Below are positions 21,662 to 31,005 of a DNA stretch of 37,671 nt, piece by piece. Within the stretch, counting starts at the first letter, position 1. Each line of letters starts with the position of its first letter. A program made the position numbers and the translations under genes. The DNA is taken from NCBI GenBank assembly GCA_902785485.1, contig CACZZA010000022.1, forward strand, positions 1 through 37,671, read 5' to 3'. Under the pieces are notes generated by a model that searched no databases, had not been told where the DNA came from, and saw only the letters and a program-made list of their open reading frames with translations. Origin of the DNA: an uncultured Ruminococcus sp. GTDB lineage: Bacteria; Bacillota; Clostridia; Oscillospirales; CAG-272.

Positions 21662-24304
21662 TTATTTCCTGCCTTCTTTGATCGCTGCCTGCGCCGCGGA
21701 AAGACGCGCGATCGGTACACGGAAGGGAGAGCAGGACACGTAGTCGAGTCCGATCTGGTGGCAGAACTCAACGGAGGTCGGGTCGCCGCCGTGCTCGCCG
21801 CAGATACCGATGTGGAGGTTCGGGTTGGCTTCCTTGCCGAGACTGATAGCCATCTTCATCAGTTTGCCTACGCCGGCCTGGTCGAGACGTGCGAACGGAT
21901 CGCTCTCGAGGATCTTTGCGTCGTAGTAAGAGCCGAGGAACTTGCCGGCGTCGTCACGGCTGAAGCCGTAGGTCATCTGGGTAAGGTCGTTGGTGCCGAA
22001 GCAGAAGAAGTCAGCGTTCTTCGCGATCTCGTCAGCGGTGAGAGCCGCTCTCGGGATCTCGATCATGGTACCGACCTCGTAATCGAGGGCGACGCCCGCC
22101 GCCTTGATCTCTGCGTCCGCGGTCTCAACGACGAACTTCTTGATGAAGGTAAGCTCTTTGACTTCGCCTACCAGCGGGATCATGATCTCGGGACGGATGG
22201 TCCAGTCGGGATGAGCCTTCTTGACGTTGATAGCCGCTCTGATGACAGCCTTGGTCTGCATCTTCGCGATCTCGGGATAAGTGACGGCCAGACGGCAGCC
22301 TCTGTGACCCATCATCGGGTTGAACTCATGGAGAGAGGAGATGATCGCTTTGATCTGCTCTACGGTCTTGCCCTGAGCAGCGGCGAGGAGCTCGATGTCC
22401 TTCTCTTCGGTGGGAACGAACTCGTGGAGCGGAGGATCGAGGAAGCGGATGCATACCGGAGTTCCTTCGAGCGCTTCATAGAGAGCCTCGAAGTCAGCCT
22501 GCTGCATCGGGAGGATCTTTTCGAGAGCCGCTTCTCTCTGTTCGAGAGTGTCGGCGCAGATCATTTCTCTGAACGCCGCGATCCTGTCGGGATCGAAGAA
22601 CATGTGTTCGGTGCGGCAGAGGCCGATGCCTTCCGCGCCGAGCTCACGCGCTTTTTTCGCGTCAGCCGGAGTGTCCGCGTTGGTCCTTACTCTGAGTTTT
22701 CTGTATTTGTCTGCCCACGCCATAACTCTGCCGAAGTTGCCGCTGATGGATGCGGGAACGGTCGGGATTATGCCGTCATAAATCTTACCGGTGCTTCCGT
22801 CGATGGAGATGAAGTCGCCTTCGTGGAACTCTTTGCCCGCGAGGGTGAACTTCTTGTTTTCTTCGTCCATGTCGATATCGCCGCATCCGGAAACGCAGCA
22901 CTTGCCCATTCCGCGCGCAACGACTGCCGCGTGAGAGGTCATACCGCCGCGAACGGTGAGGATACCTTCGGACGCCTTCATACCGGTAATGTCTTCGGGA
23001 GAGGTCTCAAGTCTGACAAGGATGACCTTCTCACCTTTTTCTTTCCACGCTTCAGCGTCGTCAGCAGTGAATACGACTTTTCCGCAAGCCGCGCCGGGAG
23101 ATGCGCCGAGGCCGCCGCCGATGGGAGTCGCCGCTTTGAGAGCCTTGGCGTCGAACTGCGGATGGAGCAGGGTGTCGAGGTTACGCGGGTCTATCATAAG
23201 AACTGCTTCTTCTTCGGTCTTCATACCCTCGTCGACGAGGTCGCAAGCGATCTGAAGAGCCGCGGGAGCGGTCCTCTTGCCGTTACGGCACTGGAGCATA
23301 TAGAGTTTGCCGTTCTCAACGGTGAACTCCATATCCTGCATATCGTGATAATGTTTCTCGAGCAGGTCGCAGACCTTTACGAAATCTGCGTACGCGCCGG
23401 GGAACTGTTCAGCCATCTGGGAGATCGGCATAGGAGTACGGACGCCTGCGACGACGTCTTCGCCCTGCGCGTTCACAAGGAACTCGCCCATCAGCTTCTT
23501 TTCGCCGGTAGCGGGATCGCGGGTGAAAGCAACGCCGGTACCGGAGTTGTTGTTGAGGTTACCGAATACCATAGGCATTACGTTGACCGCGGTGCCCCAG
23601 GAATACGGAATGTCGTTGTCGCGGCGGTAAACGTTCGCTCTGGGGTTGTCCCACGAACGGAAGACCGCGCGGATCGCTTCGTAAAGCTGTACCTTAGGAT
23701 CGGACGGGAATTCGGAGCCGATCTTCTCTTTGTACTCAGCTTTGAACTGTCTTGCAAGCTCTTTGAGGTCTGCGGCGGTGAGGTCTACGTCGAACTGAAC
23801 GCCCTTTTCCGCTTTCATCTTGTCGATGAGCTCTTCAAAGTACTTCTTGCCGACTTCCATAACGACGTCGGAGAACATCTGGATAAATCTTCTGTACGAG
23901 TCGTAAACGAATCTCTCAAACTTGGGATCGGGGTTGCCCGCGATCATTGCGGCGACGACGTCGTCGTTGAGTCCGAGGTTGAGGATGGTGTCCATCATAC
24001 CGGGCATCGATGCTCTCGCGCCGCTTCTGACGGAAACGAGCAGCGGATTCTTGAGATCGCCGAACTTCTTGTTGTTGATCTTTTCCATCGTTGCGACGTA
24101 TTCCATGATCTCAGCCATGATCTCGTCGTTGATGGTGCGTCCGTCCTCATAATACTGAGTGCAGGCCTCGGTCGTGATGGTGAAGCCCTGCGGAACGGGA
24201 AGACCGATATTGGTCATTTCCGCGAGGTTCGCGCCTTTACCGCCGAGCAGCTCGCGCATATTCGCGTTGCCTTCGGTAAAGAGATAACAATACTTTTTAG
24301 ACAT
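21662..24304 (-). CDS. ppdK: Pyruvate phosphate dikinase
   Basis: An 880-residue enzyme that interconverts pyruvate, ATP and phosphate with PEP, AMP and pyrophosphate, giving reversible glycolysis in many anaerobes. The start at 24304 follows GGAGG and begins the conserved KYCYLFTEGNANMRELLGGKGANLAEM nucleotide-binding domain; the longer frame from 24379 is not supported. The phospho-histidine is His458 (GGMTSHAAVVARG), and the PEP/pyruvate barrel carries the catalytic Cys835 (GICGEHGGDP). Length equals the family norm. Its last 24 coding bases are duplicated at 18745-18768, so an element seems to have inserted at the 3' end while keeping the gene intact. A weak promoter (TGGAAA/TAGAAT) lies upstream. 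Confidence 0.98.
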   Translation of the reverse strand: MSKKYCYLFTEGNANMRELLGGKGANLAEMTNIGLPVPQGFTITTEACTQYYEDGRTINDEIMAEIMEYVATMEKINNKKFGDLKNPLLVSVRSGARASMPGMMDTILNLGLNDDVVAAMIAGNPDPKFERFVYDSYRRFIQMFSDVVMEVGKKYFEELIDKMKAEKGVQFDVDLTAADLKELARQFKAEYKEKIGSEFPSDPKVQLYEAIRAVFRSWDNPRANVYRRDNDIPYSWGTAVNVMPMVFGNLNNNSGTGVAFTRDPATGEKKLMGEFLVNAQGEDVVAGVRTPMPISQMAEQFPGAYADFVKVCDLLEKHYHDMQDMEFTVENGKLYMLQCRNGKRTAPAALQIACDLVDEGMKTEEEAVLMIDPRNLDTLLHPQFDAKALKAATPIGGGLGASPGAACGKVVFTADDAEAWKEKGEKVILVRLETSPEDITGMKASEGILTVRGGMTSHAAVVARGMGKCCVSGCGDIDMDEENKKFTLAGKEFHEGDFISIDGSTGKIYDGIIPTVPASISGNFGRVMAWADKYRKLRVRTNADTPADAKKARELGAEGIGLCRTEHMFFDPDRIAAFREMICADTLEQREAALEKILPMQQADFEALYEALEGTPVCIRFLDPPLHEFVPTEEKDIELLAAAQGKTVEQIKAIISSLHEFNPMMGHRGCRLAVTYPEIAKMQTKAVIRAAINVKKAHPDWTIRPEIMIPLVGEVKELTFIKKFVVETADAEIKAAGVALDYEVGTMIEIPRAALTADEIAKNADFFCFGTNDLTQMTYGFSRDDAGKFLGSYYDAKILESDPFARLDQAGVGKLMKMAISLGKEANPNLHIGICGEHGGDPTSVEFCHQIGLDYVSCSPFRVPIARLSAAQAAIKEGRK
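21670..21693. repeat. Right copy of 24-bp direct repeat, within the ppdK 3' end
   Basis: Identical to 18745-18768 and encoding the last residues of intact ppdK (QAAIKEG). The two copies differ just outside: after the shared AATTATT this copy has three extra bases (TCC), so it encodes GRK where the left copy encodes GK. Confidence 0.85.
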
Positions 24305-24476
24305 TTGATAACCTCCAAATAATATATAAAATAATATTGTTTTCGGAAATTGTTTCAATTCCTCTCCGTATTCTATCACAAATCGGTGGATATTTCCATA
24401 GTTTTTTGAAAAAAATTGAAAAAACTTCGCTTTTATTGTTTTAATGTAAAAATCTTACGGACGGGCGTAAAAACAC

Positions 24477-24505
24477 TTGAATTATTTTTGTGAAAGGTGT
24501 ATAAT
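24477..24505 (+). promoter_or_regulatory. Promoter of the glmU-like gene
   Basis: TTGAAT (24477-24482), 17 bases, TATAAT (24500-24505), 35 bases before the ATG. It is divergent from ppdK and could drive glmU-like, pth and mfd together. Confidence 0.8.
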
Positions 24506-24539
24506 AACTATAATATTGTATAAAGCGAGGCTATACGGC

Positions 24540-25529
24540 ATGGCGCATATAAAATTTAACAGCGACTTTTCAGCGGGTCTTGCAAATCTTACGGTTTGCG
24601 GCGAGTCGCCTTTTTCGATTTTTGAATATAAAGCGGGCGTTTTTCCGGAGGAAACGGAGTGCGAGGCTTCGATCCTTGCGTTCTCGTGCGACGTGCGCGT
24701 TATAAACGAAGCGAAAGAGGCGGCGAAAGAGTTCGGACGCGTCGAGGTCAAGTCAGGGGATAAGACGCTCTTTACTCTCACGACCGCCGGCAGAGAGGGA
24801 GATACGTCCATAACCGTACACGGGATAAAAGACCGGTTCTCACTTTACGAGGCGGTCGAAAAAGAGCGTATGGCGGTCATTACCGATCTTGTCGGAAAGG
24901 GAGTCCTTTTCGAGACGTTCGACGGGTGCGTGATCTCTCCTTTCTGCGAGATCGCCGAGGGGACGCTCATACGTCCGAATACCCGCATCACGGGTAAAAC
25001 CAAAATAGGCAAAAATTGCGTCATCGGACCCTGCTCGATGATAGACGGGAGCGAGATCGGCGACGACTGCGTTATCAACGCGACGGAGGTCTGTTCCGCC
25101 GTGTTTGAAAACGACGTCCGTATCGGTCCGTTCAGCCGCGTCAGACCGGGAAGCCTGCTCAAAAGCGGAGTCCGTATAGGCGATTTCGTCGAGATCAAGA
25201 ACTCGGTCGTGGGACGCGACACTCACGCCTCTCATCTGACCTATATCGGAGACTCCGACGTCGGAGAGAGGGTCAATTTCGGCTGCGGGACGGTCACGTC
25301 GAACTATGACGGCAAAAATAAATACCGCACCGTCATCGGCAACGACGTTTTCGTCGGGTGCAACACAAACCTCGTGGCGCCCGTCTCGGTCGGCGACGGA
25401 GCGTTCATCGCGGCGGGAAGCACTATCGTTTCCGACGTGCCGGATAAGTCGCTCGCGATAGCGCGCGAAAGGCAGACCGTCAAAGAGGGCTGGGCGGAGG
25501 AACGCCGCAAGAAAGGATTACTTAAATGA
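24540..25529 (+). CDS. GlmU-like glucosamine-1-phosphate acetyltransferase lacking the uridylyltransferase domain
   Basis: A 329-residue protein. Residues about 122-320 are the left-handed beta-helix acetyltransferase half of GlmU, with hexapeptide repeats and His232 (ASHLTYIGDSDVG, equal to the catalytic His363 of E. coli). Asn255-Tyr256-Asp-Gly (NYDGKNKYRT) and the C-terminal acetyl-CoA loop are also present. The first ~100 residues replace the usual 227-residue pyrophosphorylase domain and lack its LAAGxGTRM nucleotide loop. Only a short helix (RFSLYEAVEKERM) resembles the end of that domain. ATG 24540 starts 35 bases after the promoter, so the domain is not hidden upstream. It sits in the glmU-pth-mfd position and overlaps pth by 4 bases. 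It probably makes GlcNAc-1-phosphate but cannot make UDP-GlcNAc alone. Confidence 0.88.
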   Translation: MAHIKFNSDFSAGLANLTVCGESPFSIFEYKAGVFPEETECEASILAFSCDVRVINEAKEAAKEFGRVEVKSGDKTLFTLTTAGREGDTSITVHGIKDRFSLYEAVEKERMAVITDLVGKGVLFETFDGCVISPFCEIAEGTLIRPNTRITGKTKIGKNCVIGPCSMIDGSEIGDDCVINATEVCSAVFENDVRIGPFSRVRPGSLLKSGVRIGDFVEIKNSVVGRDTHASHLTYIGDSDVGERVNFGCGTVTSNYDGKNKYRTVIGNDVFVGCNTNLVAPVSVGDGAFIAAGSTIVSDVPDKSLAIARERQTVKEGWAEERRKKGLLK

Positions 25530-26191
25530 GCAGTATTTTCGATCTGTTCAAGCGGATAGAAAAAGACCGCGAGGCGAAAGAAATAAAGCCGATAACGCAC
25601 ATAGTCGCGGGACTCGGCAACCCGGGGCGCGAATACGCCGGCACGCGGCACAACTGCGGTTTTATCGCGCTCGATAAGATATCGGAACAGACCGGTATCA
25701 GGATCGACCGCGCGAAGTTCGACGCGCTCACCGGCGACGGAGAGATCGGAGGCGTCAGAGTCCTTCTGATGAAGCCGCAGACATTCATGAACGAAAGCGG
25801 GGTCGCGATAAAAAAGGCGGCGGACTTTTTTTCGGTCCCCCCGGAGAACGTTATCGTCATTTTCGACGACGCGTCGCTTCCCGTCGGCAATATGCGTATC
25901 CGGACAAAGGGGTCTTCGGGCGGACACAACGGGATAAAATCGGTGATCGACCACCTCGGGAGCGAGCTTTTCCCGCGCGTCAAAATAGGCATCGGAGAAA
26001 AGCCGCATCCCGATTACGATATAAAGGACTGGGTACTCGGAAAGCTCGACGCTTTTGACAGAAAAAAGATCGACTCGGCGGCGGAGAACTGCCTCGGAGC
26101 CGTTGAGATGATGCTCAAAGGCGATACCGAGGCGGCGATGGGCAAATACAATACCAAAAAGACTTCTCCTGCGGAGAACACCGGAGCGTAA
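25526..26191 (+). CDS. pth: Peptidyl-tRNA hydrolase
   Basis: A 221-residue Pth that releases peptides from stalled peptidyl-tRNA. The core starts at residue 25 (THIVAGLGNPGREYAGTRHNCGF) with catalytic His42. Then come KPQTFMNESG, the FDDASLPVG loop (catalytic Asp) and SSGGHNGIKS. An extra 24 residues at the N-terminus and about 20 at the C-terminus exceed the usual length of around 190. The start overlaps the glmU-like stop as ATGA. mfd begins 12 bases after the stop. Confidence 0.96.
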   Translation: MSSIFDLFKRIEKDREAKEIKPITHIVAGLGNPGREYAGTRHNCGFIALDKISEQTGIRIDRAKFDALTGDGEIGGVRVLLMKPQTFMNESGVAIKKAADFFSVPPENVIVIFDDASLPVGNMRIRTKGSSGGHNGIKSVIDHLGSELFPRVKIGIGEKPHPDYDIKDWVLGKLDAFDRKKIDSAAENCLGAVEMMLKGDTEAAMGKYNTKKTSPAENTGA

Positions 26192-26202
26192 CGCGTTATA
26201 AT

Positions 26203-29200
26203 ATGGATCTTATTACAAAAAGCATAAAAGAAGTTAAAGAATATAAAGGACTCGTCGCTTCCCTCGTTTCTCTCTTTTCGTCGACGAGGGTCCGTCCCTG
26301 CGCGGTGACGGGGCTCTGCGACACGGCGTCGGCGGCGGTATACGCGTCGCTTGCCGGGGACGTACGCAAGGCGACGGGAAAAACGATGCTGCTCGTCGTT
26401 CCCGACGAAAAAACGCAGGCGCGGATCGGCAACGCCATGACCTCCCTCGGGATAAGAGCGCAGAACTATCCGTACAGAGATCTTTTGTTCCATAATATAA
26501 CGTCTTCGCACGAATACGAATACGAGCGTCTTTCCGCGCTCTACGCGCTGATAAAAGGCGAGACGGACGTCGTGATCTCGACTCCCGACGCGCTCATTCA
26601 GTACACTATGCCGAGAAAGGTCCTCGAAAGCTCGGTGATGAAGGTGACAGAGGACGGAAGATACGAGACCTCCGACCTTGTCGGATTTCTCGAACGCGGA
26701 GGGATCGTAGACGTGTTTTCGCCGTCGTCCCGTCTTCCTCTGCGAGTCGAGCTTTTCGGAGACGAAGTCGAACTGATGGGGCTTTTCGACCCGATGACCC
26801 AGCGCAGGGTCGAAAGAATCAAAGAATACGAGCTGACCCCGTGCCGCGAGGTCGTTTTCGGCGCGGAGAAGCGCGCGGAGCTGATCGATGCCGTTGGCAA
26901 GGCGGCGAAAAAGACGAAGGACGAGTCCGTCAAGACTCTGCTCGAAAGCGAGCTTGAGTCGCTCAAAAACAACGAAGAATGTAATTTTACCGATAAATAC
27001 CTGTCTTTCATATATCCGGAAAAGGAGTCGCTTCTGACCTACGCCGAGGAATCGTGCCTTTTCGTCGTTCATTCGGTGAACGCGGTGTCGGACAGGCTCA
27101 AAGCGTACGAATGGCAGACGGCTGAAAACGTAAAAGAATTGCTTGCGTCCGGCGGACTCGACCCGAAATACGCTCAGATCACCGGCGAACGCGCGGACTT
27201 TGAAGTTGCGACGGAGAGCGTTCCGACGCTTCTTTCGGAAACGTTCCTCACCGACTTCGGACACAGAAAACTTTCCAGCGCGTTCAATTTTCCGACCAAA
27301 TCGACGGTCTCCTATTTTGACAATCTCGACCTTCTCGTCGAGGATCTCGAACACTATATTTCGGGAAAATACGGAACGGTCATCCTGACCGAGAGCGAGG
27401 CGCGCGCAAGAGCGCTTTACGAGCTGCTCGCGGACCGGAACATCACGTCGGTCGTCTGCGCGTCCGAGCCGAAAGAGTTCGTCCCGGGGATACCGTATAT
27501 TATATATGATGTTTTGCTCGGAGGCTTCGAGCTTGTTTCGACGCGTTTCGTCTGCCTTTCTCTTTATGCTAATTCGGGACTGATCTCACGTACCGAGTAC
27601 CGCAAAAAGGCGCGCAAAACGGGCAAAAAATCCTCGCGCGAACGCATCATGTCCTACACCGACCTTTCGGTCGGGGATTACGTCGTTCACACCGTCCACG
27701 GCATCGGACAGTATCTCGGTCTGCATACGCTGACGGTCGATAGGACGACGCGCGACTTCGTCAAGATACAGTATGCCGGAAACGATCTTTTGTACCTGCC
27801 TTGCACCCAACTCGACACGATCTCGAAATACATCGGCGCAAAGGCGGAGGACGGCGGACTCAAGCTCTCGAAGATGGGCGGGACCGAGTGGGTCAAGCAG
27901 AAGCGCAAGGTCAAGGCGGCGGCGAAAGAAATGGCAAAGGAGCTAATCGCCCTCTACGCCGAGCGCACGCGCAAAAAAGGATACGCCTTCGATCCGGACG
28001 ACGCAATGCAGTCGGAGTTCGAATCGGGATTCGAGTTCGACGAGACCGAAGGTCAGCTCGCCGCGGTCGCGGATATAAAGAAAGATATGGAAGCGCGTTA
28101 TCCGATGGACCGTCTGCTTTGCGGCGACGTCGGATTCGGAAAGACGGAGGTCGCCCTGCGCGCCGCGTTCAAGGCGGTCGCCAACTCCAAGCAGGTCGCT
28201 CTCCTCGTTCCCACGACGATACTGGCGCTCCAGCATTACCAGACGATAAGCTCGCGTATGCGCGGTTTTCCGGTCAAGATCGGGATGCTATCGCGTTTCG
28301 CTTCAAAAAAGGCGCAGGGCGAGATCGTGAGACAGCTTCGCCGCGGCGAATGCGATATAGTTGTCGGTACGCACCGTCTGCTCAGTAAAGACATAGTTTT
28401 CAAGGATCTCGGACTCGTCATCGTCGACGAGGAACAGCGTTTCGGCGTCGCGCATAAAGAAAAACTCAAAACTCTGACCCGCAACGTCGACGTGCTGACG
28501 CTGACGGCGACCCCGATCCCCCGTACGCTGAATATGGCGATGAGCGGCATACGCGATATGTCGATCCTCGAGGAGGCTCCGGGAGACAGGCTCCCCGTGC
28601 AGTCGTACGTTCTCGAATACGACGAAGTCATTATCGGCGAGGCGATAAAAAAAGAACTCCGGCGCGGAGGGCAGGTATTCTATCTGCATAACAATATCGA
28701 AACGATCCCGTACGCTGCGGCAAGGGTGCGCGCTATGGCTCCGGACGCGCGGATCGCCGTCGCACACGGCAGGATGGAAAAAGAAGAACTAAGCGACCTG
28801 TGGCGAAGCCTCGTCACGGGTGATATCGACGTTTTCGTCTCTACGACGATAATAGAGAGCGGAGTCGACGTGCCGAACGCCAATACGCTCATAGTTGAGA
28901 ACGCAGAACGGTTCGGACTTTCCCAGCTCCACCAGATACGCGGCAGGGTAGGGCGTTCGTCGCGTCGCGCGTACGCTTATTTCACGTTCCCGAGAGGCGC
29001 GGCGCTTTCCGAGATAGCCGAAAAAAGGCTGACCGCGATACGCGAGTTCACCGAGTTCGGCGCGGGCTTCAAGGTGGCTCTGCGCGACCTTGAGATAAGG
29101 GGCGCTGGAAACATACTCGGAGCGGAACAGCACGGACATCTCCAGACTGTCGGCTACGATATGTATATGAAGCTGCTGAACGAGGCGATCATCGAGGAAA

Positions 29201-29718
29201 AGGGCGGCAAAGTCGAAGAAAGATCCGACTGCGCGGTAGATCTCGGAGTATCGGCGTTCCTGCCCGAAAGCTACGTTCACGACAGCGCGACGAGGATCGA
29301 GCTTTACAAAAAGATCGCGTCGATAGAGAACGCGGACGACCTGCGCGACGTCACCGACGAGCTGATCGACCGCTTCGGAGACGTTCCGAGAGAGACGCTG
29401 ATGCTGCTCGATATATCGCTCCTCCGTTCCAAGGGATGCAGAGCGAACCTTACGAAGATCGAATACCGCTCGGGAAACGTCGTTTTCCATTCTCAGACTC
29501 TGCGGGCGGATATATGGACGGCGGTCTCGTCTGAAAACTTCGGACGCATACTGCTGAACCTGTCGGCAAAGCCGTTCGTTTCGCTCAAGGCCAAAAAGGA
29601 AGACGCCCTCAAAGAGGCGTCCCGCATCCTCGACCGTTATCTCGATCTCTGCGACGAGCGCGACAAGGCGGAAAACGCGCAGGCGGAAGGGAACGAAAAC
29701 AAAGAAGAACAAAAATAA
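26203..29718 (+). CDS. mfd: Transcription-repair coupling factor (Mfd)
   Basis: A 1171-residue DNA translocase that removes RNA polymerase stalled at DNA damage and recruits UvrA. Domains in order: UvrB-like N-terminal region (about 20-350), RNA-polymerase-interacting domain near 485 (SVGDYVVHTVHGIGQYLGL), helicase motifs with Walker A GDVGFGKTE near 640 and DEEQ near 740, and a second RecA lobe with LHQIRGRVGRSSRRAYAYF. The TRCF C-terminal domain follows (about 1000-1110). Length equals Bacillus Mfd (about 1177). No strong ribosome binding site is visible, only GGAG 15 bases upstream, so coupling to pth is likely. Confidence 0.98.
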   Translation: MDLITKSIKEVKEYKGLVASLVSLFSSTRVRPCAVTGLCDTASAAVYASLAGDVRKATGKTMLLVVPDEKTQARIGNAMTSLGIRAQNYPYRDLLFHNITSSHEYEYERLSALYALIKGETDVVISTPDALIQYTMPRKVLESSVMKVTEDGRYETSDLVGFLERGGIVDVFSPSSRLPLRVELFGDEVELMGLFDPMTQRRVERIKEYELTPCREVVFGAEKRAELIDAVGKAAKKTKDESVKTLLESELESLKNNEECNFTDKYLSFIYPEKESLLTYAEESCLFVVHSVNAVSDRLKAYEWQTAENVKELLASGGLDPKYAQITGERADFEVATESVPTLLSETFLTDFGHRKLSSAFNFPTKSTVSYFDNLDLLVEDLEHYISGKYGTVILTESEARARALYELLADRNITSVVCASEPKEFVPGIPYIIYDVLLGGFELVSTRFVCLSLYANSGLISRTEYRKKARKTGKKSSRERIMSYTDLSVGDYVVHTVHGIGQYLGLHTLTVDRTTRDFVKIQYAGNDLLYLPCTQLDTISKYIGAKAEDGGLKLSKMGGTEWVKQKRKVKAAAKEMAKELIALYAERTRKKGYAFDPDDAMQSEFESGFEFDETEGQLAAVADIKKDMEARYPMDRLLCGDVGFGKTEVALRAAFKAVANSKQVALLVPTTILALQHYQTISSRMRGFPVKIGMLSRFASKKAQGEIVRQLRRGECDIVVGTHRLLSKDIVFKDLGLVIVDEEQRFGVAHKEKLKTLTRNVDVLTLTATPIPRTLNMAMSGIRDMSILEEAPGDRLPVQSYVLEYDEVIIGEAIKKELRRGGQVFYLHNNIETIPYAAARVRAMAPDARIAVAHGRMEKEELSDLWRSLVTGDIDVFVSTTIIESGVDVPNANTLIVENAERFGLSQLHQIRGRVGRSSRRAYAYFTFPRGAALSEIAEKRLTAIREFTEFGAGFKVALRDLEIRGAGNILGAEQHGHLQTVGYDMYMKLLNEAIIEEKGGKVEERSDCAVDLGVSAFLPESYVHDSATRIELYKKIASIENADDLRDVTDELIDRFGDVPRETLMLLDISLLRSKGCRANLTKIEYRSGNVVFHSQTLRADIWTAVSSENFGRILLNLSAKPFVSLKAKKEDALKEASRILDRYLDLCDERDKAENAQAEGNENKEEQK

Positions 29719-29719
29719 T

Positions 29720-29748
29720 TTGCAAAACGACGGGAAATATGCTAAAAT
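29720..29748 (+). promoter_or_regulatory. Promoter of the PrsA-like gene
   Basis: TTGCAA (29720-29725), 17 bases, TAAAAT (29743-29748), directly after the mfd stop and 33 bases before the ATG. Confidence 0.7.
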
Positions 29749-29781
29749 GATCCCGAATAATAAACAAAGGCGGAAAACGGT

Positions 29782-30876
29782 ATGAAAAAAACAAAACTGT
29801 TTATACTCGTTCTGCTCACCCTTTCCATGGCGGCGTCGGTGTTTTCCTGCGGAAAACTGAAGGTCGCGATGGAGTACGGAAAGAACAGCGTTTCGGCGAA
29901 TATGTATTCCTATTGGGTCAGCGAGATAAAGTCGAACTACGTCACGTCGGGGCAGGATACGGAAAGCTACTGGAACACGGAGATCTCCGACGGGTTCACG
30001 TACGCCGACCGTATGAAAGAGGTCGTTGACAAGAACGTCAAGATCAATCTTGTGGCGTCCGCTCTGTTTGACGAAAAAGGACTCGAGCTGTCGGACGATA
30101 CGAAAACTCAGATCGAAAAATCCATCGACGGACTTATCGACGCTTACGGCTCGAAAAGCAACCTGAACAAAATGCTTTCGGACTACGGAGTCAACTATTC
30201 GATACTCAGGGATATTTACACGGTAGAAGCAAAAGTGTACGAGTATTATTCCTATCTTTACCGCGAGGGCGGAGAAAGGTATATCTCCGACGAACGGATA
30301 GACGAGTATTATAAAGATAATTACAGACACGTCGGCGCGATCATAATATATACCGGTTTTGAATTCCAGCGCGACGAAGACGGAAATATCACGTACGACG
30401 ACGGCGGAAACAATTACCAGACGCGCGAACTGACCGAAGAAGAGAAGGCTGCAAAGAGCGAGAAAGTCGCCAAACTCAAAGAACGCCTCGCGGCGGGAGA
30501 AGACTTCGACGCGCTCAAAGCGGAGTACGACGAGGACCCGAATTCCGGAGCATACCCGGACGGATACTATATGTCCGCGAGCGACTACGCGGTGTTCGGC
30601 GCAAAGATCGTCAGCAACGTGCTTGAACTCGGAGAGGGAGAAACAGTCGATTTTGAAGAGGGCGGTATCGCGTACTTCTTCAAGGATCTTCCGCTCGAAG
30701 ACAAGGCTTATGAGAAAGAAGAGAATTCGACTATGTTCTCGCGTCTGCGCGACGGCTGTCAGACTCTGGATTTCAACGAATACATAGCTCCGTTTCTTGA
30801 TAAAGTGATTTTTCACGAAGACGCGATAAGCGAGTACAGCGTCGCCTCTGCGCCGCTGATCAAGTCCGATATGTGA
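29782..30876 (+). CDS. PrsA/SurA-like lipoprotein, probable peptidyl-prolyl isomerase
   Basis: A 364-residue predicted lipoprotein with a signal peptide ending SVFSC (Cys23). An N-terminal SurA-like helical region (about 30-165) precedes a parvulin-like segment, recognisable from FDALKAEYDEDPNSGAYPDGYYM and the later LELGEGETVDFEEGG. The parvulin core is divergent, so isomerase activity is uncertain and a chaperone role in folding secreted proteins is the safer reading. A PrsA-like gene after mfd is a frequent arrangement in Clostridia. AAAGGCGG serves as ribosome binding site. Confidence 0.82.
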   Translation: MKKTKLFILVLLTLSMAASVFSCGKLKVAMEYGKNSVSANMYSYWVSEIKSNYVTSGQDTESYWNTEISDGFTYADRMKEVVDKNVKINLVASALFDEKGLELSDDTKTQIEKSIDGLIDAYGSKSNLNKMLSDYGVNYSILRDIYTVEAKVYEYYSYLYREGGERYISDERIDEYYKDNYRHVGAIIIYTGFEFQRDEDGNITYDDGGNNYQTRELTEEEKAAKSEKVAKLKERLAAGEDFDALKAEYDEDPNSGAYPDGYYMSASDYAVFGAKIVSNVLELGEGETVDFEEGGIAYFFKDLPLEDKAYEKEENSTMFSRLRDGCQTLDFNEYIAPFLDKVIFHEDAISEYSVASAPLIKSDM

Positions 30877-30903
30877 TTTTTTCGGTAAAATATCGAAAAA
30901 GTA

Positions 30904-30932
30904 TTGCATTTTTTCCGTGAGTGTGTTATAAT
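30904..30932 (+). promoter_or_regulatory. Promoter of the small membrane protein gene
   Basis: TTGCAT (30904-30909), 17 bases, TATAAT (30927-30932). It may also drive the rimP-nusA-infB genes downstream, since no terminator is seen before rimP. Confidence 0.75.
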
Positions 30933-30954
30933 ATAATACAGTAAAGTATTTGAG

Positions 30955-30982
30955 TCAGAAGAGTGGACCTCCACTCTTCTGA
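30955..30982. repeat. 28-bp near-perfect palindrome in the leader
   Basis: TCAGAAGAGTGGA-CC-TCCACTCTTCTGA: a 13-base inverted repeat with a two-base centre, between the promoter and the ATG at 31006. No T-run follows, so it is more likely an operator or an mRNA hairpin than a terminator. Confidence 0.8.
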
Positions 30983-31005
30983 ATTTATTATGCGGAGAGT
31001 TTATA

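Noticed and set aside
21758..24322. 854-residue frame antisense to ppdK
   Set aside because: Shadow of ppdK, whose motifs are intact on the other strand.
28789..30909. 706-residue antisense frame across mfd and the PrsA-like gene
   Set aside because: Shadow of two real genes; no ribosome binding site and no recognisable domain.
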